From positions 1 through 13,211 of the forward strand of contig CAYWFF010000026.1 of assembly GCA_964458085.1 (NCBI GenBank): a DNA stretch of 13,211 nucleotides. Reading direction: 5' to 3'. The stretch is from CAYWFF01 sp964458085. GTDB lineage: Bacteria > Patescibacteriota > Microgenomatia > UBA8517. The position numbers were made by a program, and so were the translations under genes. Under the pieces are notes generated by a model. It searched no databases, was not told where the DNA came from, and was given only the letters and a program-made list of their open reading frames with translations. Below are positions 5,072 through 12,600 of this stretch, one piece after another; position 1 is the stretch's first letter, and each line of letters opens with the position of its first letter.

Positions 5072-7033
5072 TTAAACATCCAATGTTGCAAGTTTGGCGT
5101 GAGTCTGAATGAACTTTTTTCGGGGAGCTACTTCTTCACCCATCAAAACCGTAAACATTTTATCTGCTTCTTCGAAATCTTCCACTTCTACCTGCTTTAA
5201 TACCCTGTTTTTAGGGTCCATTGTAGTATCCCAAAGCTGTTCCGGATTCATTTCACCTAACCCTTTGTAGCGTTGGATGGTGAATTTACCGTTGCCATGT
5301 TCTTTAATTATCTGGTCACGTTCAGCATCAGAATAAGCATAATAACTGTTTTTACCCATTCCAACTTTATATAGCGGCGGCAGGGCAATATAAAGATAGC
5401 CTTTGTTGACTATTTCAGGCATATGTCTGTAAAAAAATGTTAAAAGCAGTGTTTTAATGTGTTCACCGTCTACATCAGCGTCCGTCATTATTATTACACG
5501 GTGGTAACGAAGTTTATTGTAATCTACCGTTTCCCCTATACCCCCACCCAAAGCAACTATTAAATCTTTCAATTCATCAAATTTAACGATTTTATCCAAA
5601 TGCGCTCTTTCAGTATTTAATATTTTTCCACCCAATGGTAGAATTGCCTGAAACCTTCTGTCTCTCCCCTGCTTCGCAGAACCGCCTGCCGAATCTCCTT
5701 CGACTATATATAGCTCGGAAATTTGCGCATCTCTGGACTGACAGTCAGCGAGTTTGCCCGGAAGTGAAGCGCCTTCAAGTGCTCCTTTGCGAAGAACAGC
5801 GTCTTTCGCTGCACGTGCTGCAAGTCTGGCTTTAGCAGCTAGTGTTACTTTTTCAATAATGGATTTTGCATCTGACGGGTGTTCTTCAAAGTAAGTATCA
5901 AGCCCTTCTTTAAGCATCGAGGTAACGAAACCCTGCACTTCAGGATTATTTAATTTAGCTTTGGTTTGAGATTCAAACTGCAGGTTTTCTGAAGGCATTT
6001 TGATATAAACAACAGCCGTTAATCCTTCTTTCATATCCTCTCCCGTTAAGCTGTCTTTACCGTTTCCGATTTTTTCCAGTATTCCGAGTTTTTTTGCATA
6101 GTCGGTGAGCGATCTGGTTAAAGCCATCCTGAATCCCGTAATATGAGTTCCGCCGTCAACAGTGTTAATTCCGTTTACAAAACCTTTAACATTTTCACTG
6201 AACGCATCAGTGTATTGGAGCGCTACTTCCGCATTTATATTTAATGTTCTGTCGTCTTTTTCCACATAAAGTACATCTGAAACCGTATCTTTACCTCTGT
6301 TGGAGTGTGCAACCAGTGACTTAATGCCGGCTTCAAAATAATAATGAGATTCTTCATCTTTGCGTTCATCATAAAAGTGGAATGCAAGTTTTGGTACTAA
6401 ATATGCCCGATCCCGTAAAAGCGTTTTTACACGGTTAGTATCAAAACTGCAATCTTTGAAAATATCATCATCTACTTTAAATGTAGTTATGGTGCCGGTG
6501 TTACCTTTTCCTGCTTTAACATTTAATTCATCCGGTAACCATTTATCTAGCTGCTCCTGATTAGTTGTTTTAACGTCATTTTTGGGTTTGCCTGCTTCAT
6601 ATTCCTGAAAGTAAGCGGTGTTATCCCGAAGTACTGTTACCCTAAAATAACTTGAAAGAGCGTTCACTACAGACGCACCCACACCGTGCAACCCTCCAGA
6701 AACTTTGTAAGCCCCGCCTCCGAATTTTCCGCCTGCGTGAAGTTTCGTCATTGTTAACTCAAGAGCTGATACTCCCGATACGTGCTTATCTACCGGTATA
6801 CCTCGGCCATCGTCTCTTACTGTTGCTGAACCATCATCGTGTAAATATACCCAAACATTTCGTGCGGTTCCCGCAAACGACTCGTCAACTGAATTGTCTA
6901 TAATTTCACGAAGACACTCATGAAGACCGCGGGTGTCTGTGGAACCAATGTACATTCCCGGTCGTTTTCTGACCGGTTCCAAGCCTTCCAGAACTTGAAT
7001 TTCTTGTGCTGTGTATTTTTGTACGTCCGGCAT
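5072..7033 (-). CDS. gyrB: DNA gyrase subunit B
   Basis: The 653-residue ATPase subunit of gyrase. GHKL ATPase residues are seen in order: Glu43 and Asn47 in LREIIDNSVDES, Asp74 and Gly78 in RDDGRGIP, and GGLHGVGASVVNALS at 113-127. The transducer domain spans about 225-395. The TOPRIM domain has EGDSAGGSAKQGRDRR at 445-460 and DADVDGEH at 518-525 (metal Asp518, 520, 522), then QRYKGLGEMNPEQLW at 587-601. The length is that of short gyrases without the E. coli insert. In the segment matching the E. coli resistance region, PLKGKILN is PLGGKILN, so Lys447 becomes Gly468. ParE is the alternative, but the gyrA-type partner nearby favours GyrB. No Shine-Dalgarno sequence; a hairpin lies in the leader. 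Confidence 0.96.
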   Translation of the reverse strand: MPDVQKYTAQEIQVLEGLEPVRKRPGMYIGSTDTRGLHECLREIIDNSVDESFAGTARNVWVYLHDDGSATVRDDGRGIPVDKHVSGVSALELTMTKLHAGGKFGGGAYKVSGGLHGVGASVVNALSSYFRVTVLRDNTAYFQEYEAGKPKNDVKTTNQEQLDKWLPDELNVKAGKGNTGTITTFKVDDDIFKDCSFDTNRVKTLLRDRAYLVPKLAFHFYDERKDEESHYYFEAGIKSLVAHSNRGKDTVSDVLYVEKDDRTLNINAEVALQYTDAFSENVKGFVNGINTVDGGTHITGFRMALTRSLTDYAKKLGILEKIGNGKDSLTGEDMKEGLTAVVYIKMPSENLQFESQTKAKLNNPEVQGFVTSMLKEGLDTYFEEHPSDAKSIIEKVTLAAKARLAARAAKDAVLRKGALEGASLPGKLADCQSRDAQISELYIVEGDSAGGSAKQGRDRRFQAILPLGGKILNTERAHLDKIVKFDELKDLIVALGGGIGETVDYNKLRYHRVIIMTDADVDGEHIKTLLLTFFYRHMPEIVNKGYLYIALPPLYKVGMGKNSYYAYSDAERDQIIKEHGNGKFTIQRYKGLGEMNPEQLWDTTMDPKNRVLKQVEVEDFEEADKMFTVLMGEEVAPRKKFIQTHAKLATLDV

Positions 7034-7047
7034 AGTTTGTTTAACCT

Positions 7048-7072
7048 AAAACCGCCGATCTTAATTCGGTGG
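7048..7072 (-). promoter_or_regulatory. Hairpin in the gyrB leader
   Basis: Minus strand CCACCGA-ATTAAGA-TCGGCGG followed by TTTT. The 7-nt arms (7066-7072 and 7052-7058) pair at six positions with one A-C mismatch. It lies 14 nt upstream of the gyrB ATG, within the predicted leader. It could be an attenuator or a decay-blocking structure. Confidence 0.4.
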
Positions 7073-7150
7073 ACTGAAAAAATCGAACGAGTAAAAATTC
7101 CATTAAGGTAGCTTATTGATGGTATTTAATTTAATTCGTATTTCAAAATC

Positions 7151-7178
7151 ATTATACCCCATATAGCCTCAAAACCAA
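7151..7178 (-). promoter_or_regulatory. Candidate gyrB promoter
   Basis: Minus strand TTGGTT (7173-7178) and a perfect TATAAT (7151-7156) with a 16-bp spacer. The predicted start near 7144 gives a leader of about 110 nt with the hairpin at 7048-7072. Confidence 0.5.
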
Positions 7179-7219
7179 AGAGTGATACTCGCCAAGACAT
7201 GGTAATGCAATTTAACACT

Positions 7220-7837
7220 TCACGCAAGGGCAGGCTCATACGAGAGTATGAAATAAGACAACTGCAGGTTTACGTTACCGTTTGCTTTAAGCGCCTGCCG
7301 TGTCTTTTCTGCTAATCTGAGAAAATTCGAAAGTTCTGTTTTTTTTAAGTTACCTTCCAAAAGTTCCGCGTGGGCACCCGTTATTAGCTTTTCAACGAAA
7401 TTTATTGCATCCTCCCTCTTTTTGAAAGCGTCAATTTGCGCAATTTTTTCTGCAAGGTTTTTTTGGTAAAAGCCGGTAAAAGTGTCCCTATCTTTTATAT
7501 TTTGACCTCCCAAATAGACAATTTCACACCGTGAGCGAATTGTATCCAAAACCTCACTTCCGTTTTGTGCGGTTAGAATATAGCAAACATTTGTATTAGG
7601 TTCCTCCAAAACCTTCAAAAATGCATTCACGGCTTCTTCCGATGCATGATTAATATTTTCTACTATATAAACTGTTTTTGAACTTGCCTTAATTGCCGAC
7701 ATGCGTGCAAGTTCGCGTACATCGCTGATTTTGGAAACGGGAAAGTAGATGGATGAAGACTTTAATAATTTAACTTTCTCGCTTACTTTATTGTTTAGTT
7801 TTTCCTTATCAGTTCCGATGTAAAGATATGCGTGCAT
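7220..7837 (-). CDS. holB: DNA polymerase III delta-prime-like clamp-loader subunit
   Basis: A 205-residue AAA+-like protein resembling the delta-prime (HolB) subunit of the clamp loader, which opens the sliding clamp for loading on DNA. Diagnostic pieces are VYIVENINHASEEAVNAFLKVLEEP at 56-80 (Walker B region plus the NALLKxLEEP motif), CYILTAQNGSEVLDTIRSRCEIV at 85-107 with the SRC motif (Arg101 to Cys104), and a helical C-terminal third. It is much shorter than E. coli delta-prime (334) and has no Walker A loop or zinc-binding cysteines, as if the first part of the AAA+ domain were cut down. Delta-prime is not an active ATPase in other species either, so a stator role is still possible. 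It is the only gene here ending in TGA. Confidence 0.82.
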   Translation of the reverse strand: MHAYLYIGTDKEKLNNKVSEKVKLLKSSSIYFPVSKISDVRELARMSAIKASSKTVYIVENINHASEEAVNAFLKVLEEPNTNVCYILTAQNGSEVLDTIRSRCEIVYLGGQNIKDRDTFTGFYQKNLAEKIAQIDAFKKREDAINFVEKLITGAHAELLEGNLKKTELSNFLRLAEKTRQALKANGNVNLQLSYFILSYEPALA

Positions 7838-7843
7838 GCGATC

Positions 7844-7856
7844 ATTGTACTACAAT
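7844..7856. promoter_or_regulatory. Palindromic, two-way -10 element between holB and the ABC gene
   Basis: ATTGTA-C-TACAAT is a perfect 6-1-6 palindrome. Read on the minus strand it gives TACAAT ending 6 bp before the holB ATG (7837). Read on the plus strand it gives TACAAT pointing to the ABC transporter, with a start near 7863 and a leader of about 105 nt. No good -35 is seen on either strand. The part TTGTACTA (7845-7852) is repeated inverted as TAGTACAA at 7872-7879. Confidence 0.4.
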
Positions 7857-7932
7857 ATTTTAGGCATAATTTAGTACAAAGTTAACACTTTTCTAAATAC
7901 TTGTTCTACTCCTCAAAAACAGCGGTTTAATA

Positions 7933-7938
7933 TATACT
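7933..7938 (+). promoter_or_regulatory. Candidate -10 box of the ABC transporter gene
   Basis: TATACT (5 of 6), with a predicted start near 7945 and a leader of about 25 nt before the ATG at 7969. No good -35 is visible, so this competes with the plus-strand half of the palindrome at 7844-7856. Confidence 0.35.
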
Positions 7939-7968
7939 GATAAATGCTTTTTCCAAATTTATTTTTCC

Positions 7969-9729
7969 ATGAAAGAATTTATTCGCACACTACGCACTCT
8001 ATTGGGCTTTTTTACCAAAAAGCGAGGCTGGTATGTCTTGTTTGTAGTGACAATAATAATTGCCGCTTTTGTCAGAAGCACAATACCCTACATTCTTAAG
8101 CTTTTGGTGGATGCAATTCCTTTGGGTAATTACAATTTGCTATTCAATATTTTACTAATCCTTATCTTTGTTCGTTTTGCCCAGCTTTTACTTGATGTAT
8201 CTTCACATTTTTTAGGAGACATTAATTTAGTTGACTCATCTGCAGATACCCGTTCAACCATTTTTAAGCATTTGCAGGATTTGGATTTTGCTTATCACAC
8301 TTCCAAAAGTACAGGTTCTTTGATTTCTGCAATGAAGCGAGGTGACGGTGCGTATTTTCACTTAGAATATGTAATTCATTTTAGAATTATTCCGGTAGTG
8401 ATTTCCTTTTTAGTACTTATGTATTTTTTTACCGGACTTGATAAAAGTATTGCGTATGTAGGAGGGGTATCGTTCTTTATGACTTTAATTGTTGCAGCGG
8501 TTATAGTCCGGTACAATATCGAGTCACGTAAAAAATTTGTCCATGAAGATGACGAAATATCGGGCATAATAGTTGATAATCTGGTCAATTATGACACTGT
8601 TAAATATTTTGCCAAAGAAGGGTGGGAATATAAAAGATTGTTAAAAGCGTTTATTCCTTGGAAAAAGTATTTCTGGAAATATGCAAATTCCTTCCGATTA
8701 ATTGATTTATGCGTCGGGACCGTTATTAATATAAGCATTTTCTTGCTTTTTTATCTGGGAATTAAGGGAATAATCACTAATCGGTTTACTGTGGGAGACT
8801 TTGTGCTTATCGCAAGTTTCATATCTACCTTTTACCCTCAAGTGTGGGACTTGGTTTATGGCTTTAGGGAAATGGCAAAAAACTATGCTGACATTCAAGG
8901 TTATTTCAAAATTCTCGATAATAAAATAGAGGTCGTTGATCCGAAAGAGCCGGTAACTATCGATAAACTTGCAGGTGAAGTAAAGTTTGACAGAGTTTCT
9001 TTTGCCTATCAGGGTATCAAGAAAAATGCCATAAAAGACATTACTCTTTCGGTAAGACAGGGGCAGTCGGTTGCATTAGTCGGCCGTTCAGGTTCGGGAA
9101 AGACCACGCTTATTAAACTTCTGCTCAGGTTTTTTGATGTGTCAAAAGGAAAAATTACGATAGACGATATTGACCTAAGGAACATGAACAAGTCTCATCT
9201 TCGGTCGTTTATCGGAGTTGTCCCTCAGGAGCCCGTGATGTTTAACAACACCATAGGTTATAACATTGCTTACGGTAAAAAATTTGCGACAAAAGAAGAA
9301 ATAAGCGCAGCCGCTAAAATGGCAAATTTACACTCATTTATCATGTCACTGCCTAAGGGTTATGAAACAAATGTGGGTGAACGCGGAGTGAAGCTATCAG
9401 GTGGCCAAAAACAACGCCTTGCAATTGCAAGGATGTTTTTATCGGATCCTGAAATTATAATTTTTGATGAAGCGACATCACAACTTGATTCGGAAAACGA
9501 AAAACTGATTCAGGATGCTTTTTGGAAGGTCGCTCACAACAAAACTACGATTATAATAGCTCACAGACTTTCGACTGCATTAAGGGCTGACAAAATTGTA
9601 GTTATGAATAAAGGTAAAATTATTGAAGAAGGATCTCACCGGGAACTGACTGAACAAAAAGGATTGTATGCGTATTTTTGGGATCTCCAGACTTCAGGTA
9701 ATGACAACTTGCCCCGGCAACAAAGTTAG
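7969..9729 (+). CDS. ABC half-exporter, Atm1/ABCB-like
   Basis: A 586-residue type IV ABC exporter half-transporter: a six-helix membrane domain (about 20-300) fused to one nucleotide-binding domain (335-570), working as a homodimer. The NBD is complete: Walker A GRSGSGKTT at 372-380, Q-loop Gln420 in VVPQEPVMFNNTIGYNI, signature LSGGQ at 476-480, Walker B IIIFDE at 496-501 with catalytic Glu501, and H-loop His532. The coupling segment VDNLVNYDTVKYFAKEGWE (202-220) resembles the 'LNYxxVKYF' stretch of Atm1/ABCB7 and HMT1 transporters, which export glutathione- or sulfur-linked compounds, but lipid or peptide export cannot be excluded. The stop is 14 bp before the pilB start. No functional link with the pilus is evident. 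Confidence 0.93.
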   Translation: MKEFIRTLRTLLGFFTKKRGWYVLFVVTIIIAAFVRSTIPYILKLLVDAIPLGNYNLLFNILLILIFVRFAQLLLDVSSHFLGDINLVDSSADTRSTIFKHLQDLDFAYHTSKSTGSLISAMKRGDGAYFHLEYVIHFRIIPVVISFLVLMYFFTGLDKSIAYVGGVSFFMTLIVAAVIVRYNIESRKKFVHEDDEISGIIVDNLVNYDTVKYFAKEGWEYKRLLKAFIPWKKYFWKYANSFRLIDLCVGTVINISIFLLFYLGIKGIITNRFTVGDFVLIASFISTFYPQVWDLVYGFREMAKNYADIQGYFKILDNKIEVVDPKEPVTIDKLAGEVKFDRVSFAYQGIKKNAIKDITLSVRQGQSVALVGRSGSGKTTLIKLLLRFFDVSKGKITIDDIDLRNMNKSHLRSFIGVVPQEPVMFNNTIGYNIAYGKKFATKEEISAAAKMANLHSFIMSLPKGYETNVGERGVKLSGGQKQRLAIARMFLSDPEIIIFDEATSQLDSENEKLIQDAFWKVAHNKTTIIIAHRLSTALRADKIVVMNKGKIIEEGSHRELTEQKGLYAYFWDLQTSGNDNLPRQQS

Positions 9730-9737
9730 GTCATAAT
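9709..9737 (+). promoter_or_regulatory. pilB promoter, predicted leaderless
   Basis: TTGCCC (9709-9714; 4 of 6) and CATAAT (9732-9737; 5 of 6) with a 17-bp spacer, overlapping the end of the ABC gene. The -10 ends 6 bp before the pilB ATG. It suggests that the pilus genes have their own promoter despite the tight spacing. Confidence 0.5.
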
Positions 9738-9743
9738 GATGTT

Positions 9744-11489
9744 ATGCCTGCCGTTGCCAGCCCGACTTCTGCGCCTACATTTAATAGCGGAGAGACAAAA
9801 ACATTAGCCGATGTTTTGGTTGAAGATAAGGTAATCAGTAAAGAACGTTCCGAACAGATTAAATTGGTTTCAATCCAAACAGGAAAGTCAGAAGAAGAAG
9901 TTATACGGTCACAAAACATTGTAAACGAAGAACAGATGACCAAAGCCAGGGCAAAAATTTACAACGTTGCCTACATTGACCTAACTGCGACCCCAACTGC
10001 TCCGGAAGCACTTTCTTCACTACCACAACAAATTGCTTTAAGGTTTCGCGTGTTCCCTTTTGCCGTGGACACACCGGCACGGGTTTTAAGTGTGGCTATG
10101 GCAAACCCGCTGGATTTGACCGCAATTGAATTTATTGAACAAAAAACAGGATTTACCATTAAGCCTTTCGCGGCCGAACCTTCAAAGGTTGATCTGATGA
10201 TCTCCACCAATTACACGACTTCGCTTGCGAAAGAAGTATCTGAAGCCCTCAAAGAGGTAGGTTCTCAGGGAGACACTATTCAGACTCTCGATGCTTCAAG
10301 AACCGGAGTTATAAGAGAAGAAAAAGTCGCTGAAATTGTATCGCACATTTTAAGTTTTGCTATAAAAGCTCGTGCATCGGATGTGCACATAGAACCCCAA
10401 GAACGTGCAACACGGGTTCGCTATAGAATTGACGGTATTTTGCAGGAAAAGCTCACCACTCCCAGGAGTCTGCATGATGCATTGGTGTCGCGTATTAAAA
10501 TTTTATCCGGTATGAAAATTGATGAAAAACGCGTTCCGCAGGACGGCAGGTTTAATTTCAAATCGGAAGATCAGGAGGTTGACTTACGTGTCTCTACCCT
10601 GCCTACTGCTTTGGGTGAAAAAATAGTTATGCGTTTGCTGAAAAAAAGCGGAGGGATCCCCGACCTTCAGGAATTGGGTTTAAGAGGTACTGCTTTAAAA
10701 CATTTACAGGATGCAATTACCCGTCCTCATGGAATTATACTAATTTGCGGACCAACCGGTTCAGGAAAAACCACAACTTTATATTCAATAATTCAGCGGA
10801 TTAACACTCCAAAAGTAAACATAGTTACTTTAGAAGACCCGATTGAATATAAAATTGCCGGAGTTAACCAGGTTCAGGTTAATACCGGAGCCGGGCTTAC
10901 TTTCGCTTCAGGCCTGAGGGCATTTTTACGGCAGGATCCGAACATAATCTTAGTCGGAGAGATCCGCGATGAAGAAACGGCTGATCTGGCAATACAAGCT
11001 TCTTTGACAGGACATTTGGTTTTTGCAACACTTCACACCAATGACGCATCAGGTGCGCTTCCCCGTTTGCTTGATATGGGCGCTGAGCCTTATTTGCTTG
11101 CTTCATCAATGACTGCGATAGTCGCCCAGCGCGTAGTCAGGAAAATTCATGATGATTGTAAAACTGAATATTCCCCCGAAGAACCGGTTATTGAAGAAAT
11201 GAAAAATGCTTTAGGAAAACTCTGGCCGGCAGACAAAAAAGCGAATTTCTATAAAGGCGCTGGAGATGCAGATTGTAACAATTCAGGCTACAGGGGACGC
11301 TTGGGAATTTTTGAGGTATTGCCAGTAAGTGAAAAAATTAGTAGGCTAATACTAGAGCATGCATCCGCGAGTGACATTGAAGCAAAAGCTCGGGAAGATG
11401 GCATGATCACCATGAAGCAAGACGGTTATTTGAAAGTGCTTGATGGATCAACTACTATAGAGGAAGTACTTAGAGTTGCACAGGAATAG
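9744..11489 (+). CDS. pilB: Type IV pilus extension ATPase PilB
   Basis: A 581-residue hexameric ATPase of the GspE/PilB family that drives pilin assembly at the cytoplasmic face of the inner membrane. Residues 20-160 form an MshEN-type N-terminal domain. The N2 domain spans about 190-300 (ARASDVHIEPQ at 209-219). The ATPase core has Walker A GPTGSGKT (336-343), Asp box TLEDPIE (362-368), Walker B LVGEIRDEET (403-412) and His box TGHLVFATLHTN (422-433). The usual two CxxC pairs of the zinc element are HDDC (His469, Cys472) and DADC (Asp508, Cys511), just before GYRGRLGIFE. The short N-terminus before the MshEN domain is Pro/Ser/Thr-rich. Start at ATG 9744; no Shine-Dalgarno sequence; ends in TAG. 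Confidence 0.96.
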   Translation: MPAVASPTSAPTFNSGETKTLADVLVEDKVISKERSEQIKLVSIQTGKSEEEVIRSQNIVNEEQMTKARAKIYNVAYIDLTATPTAPEALSSLPQQIALRFRVFPFAVDTPARVLSVAMANPLDLTAIEFIEQKTGFTIKPFAAEPSKVDLMISTNYTTSLAKEVSEALKEVGSQGDTIQTLDASRTGVIREEKVAEIVSHILSFAIKARASDVHIEPQERATRVRYRIDGILQEKLTTPRSLHDALVSRIKILSGMKIDEKRVPQDGRFNFKSEDQEVDLRVSTLPTALGEKIVMRLLKKSGGIPDLQELGLRGTALKHLQDAITRPHGIILICGPTGSGKTTTLYSIIQRINTPKVNIVTLEDPIEYKIAGVNQVQVNTGAGLTFASGLRAFLRQDPNIILVGEIRDEETADLAIQASLTGHLVFATLHTNDASGALPRLLDMGAEPYLLASSMTAIVAQRVVRKIHDDCKTEYSPEEPVIEEMKNALGKLWPADKKANFYKGAGDADCNNSGYRGRLGIFEVLPVSEKISRLILEHASASDIEAKAREDGMITMKQDGYLKVLDGSTTIEEVLRVAQE

Positions 11490-11503
11490 TAAATAAACTG
11501 CCC

Positions 11504-12565
11504 ATGAATATTACAGAACTATTAAATTTAACAATTGATAAAGGCGCTTCCGATTTACACCTTCTTTCAGGTGTTCCGCCTTTTGTGCGAATAGAGGGAA
11601 TTCTGTCTCCGGTTCCAAATGAAGCCGTACTTACTGCAGACACAATCGACAAGTTTCTAAAAGAAATTTTATCCTCCGAACAATTTGAACGCTTTTCAGT
11701 AAATAAGGAGCTGGACTTTTCGCTTCCTCTATCAAATAAAGCAAGGTTTAGGGTTAACGCCTATACAGAAAAAGGAAATACGGCAATTGCTTTTAGGAGT
11801 ATTCCTCTCACTATTCCCAAAATCGATGAACTGAAATTGCCGTCCATTCTCCACTCATTTACAACTCTTCGGCAGGGATTCATTCTGGTTACGGGTCCTA
11901 CCGGTCATGGCAAGTCGACCACTCTCGCTGCAATGCTTAACGAAATAAACGAACAGCGAAGCGAACACATGATTACGATTGAGGATCCTATTGAGTTTAT
12001 TTTTAAACCTCAACGTTCAATTATTTCCCAGCGAGAAATGGGTTTTGATACCCATTCTTGGAACATTGCTCTTCGCTCGGTCTTGAGGGAGGATCCAAAC
12101 GTCGTACTTGTTGGGGAAATGCGGGATTATGAAACTATTTCTTCAGCTCTGACCGTAGCTGAGACCGGGCACTTGGTTTTTGCAACTCTTCACACAAATT
12201 CCGCTGCTCAAACCATTGACCGTATTGTTGATGTGTTTCCCGATGAGCAGCAGCAGCAGGTCAGGCTGCAGCTTTCAAATGTTTTGGAAGCGGTTTTTTC
12301 GATGCGGCTTATTCCCGGAAAAGATGGCAGAAGGCTTCCGGTTTATGAGACTATGCTGGGTACTCCCGCTGTCCGTTCCATAATACGTGAAGGAAAGACA
12401 CACCAAATTGACAACGTGCTTCAGACTTCAACTGAGGTTGGTATGAACACTCTTGAGATGTCTTTGGTGAAACTTGTAAAAGAAGACAAAATTGACATAG
12501 AGACTGCGCTATCCTACTCCATTAGACCAGATGAATTAAACCGCCTGCTCCGGAGCGTGCGGTAA
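11504..12565 (+). CDS. pilT: Type IV pilus retraction ATPase PilT
   Basis: A 353-residue hexameric ATPase that disassembles the pilus and powers twitching or DNA uptake. The N-terminal PAS-like domain begins with KGASDLHL (13-20). The core has Walker A GPTGHGKST (131-139), where the usual Ser is His135; Asp box TIEDPIEF (158-165); Walker B VLVGEMRDYET (201-211); and His box TGHLVFATLHTN (221-232). The C-terminal retraction motif AVRSIIREGKTHQI (289-302), matching the AIRNLIRE motif, and GMNTLEMSL (313-321) separate it from PilB. Length is normal for PilT. It starts 14 bp after pilB without a Shine-Dalgarno sequence and is probably in the same operon. Confidence 0.96.
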   Translation: MNITELLNLTIDKGASDLHLLSGVPPFVRIEGILSPVPNEAVLTADTIDKFLKEILSSEQFERFSVNKELDFSLPLSNKARFRVNAYTEKGNTAIAFRSIPLTIPKIDELKLPSILHSFTTLRQGFILVTGPTGHGKSTTLAAMLNEINEQRSEHMITIEDPIEFIFKPQRSIISQREMGFDTHSWNIALRSVLREDPNVVLVGEMRDYETISSALTVAETGHLVFATLHTNSAAQTIDRIVDVFPDEQQQQVRLQLSNVLEAVFSMRLIPGKDGRRLPVYETMLGTPAVRSIIREGKTHQIDNVLQTSTEVGMNTLEMSLVKLVKEDKIDIETALSYSIRPDELNRLLRSVR

Positions 12566-12600
12566 AGAATTTCTATCTACCACTATGATTATTTTTGTCC

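Noticed and set aside
7034..7219. Possible tRNA or small RNA gene between gyrB and holB
   Set aside because: No cloverleaf or T-loop (GGTTCRA) could be found; the visible hairpin and TATAAT are explained as the gyrB leader and promoter.
7220..7222. TGA read as Gly, as in some CPR lineages (Gracilibacteria, Absconditabacteria)
   Set aside because: It would extend holB through the gyrB promoter region by about 30 codons with no domain. No gene here carries internal TGA, so the standard code fits.
7944..7968. Upstream ATG before the ABC transporter
   Set aside because: It is out of frame with the transporter and opens only a short frame with no recognisable content.
11019..12195. Near-identical stretch around TTTTTGCAAC-CTTCACAC in pilB and pilT
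   Set aside because: It encodes the shared His box (VFATLHTN) of secretion ATPases, so it reflects homology rather than a mobile or regulatory repeat.
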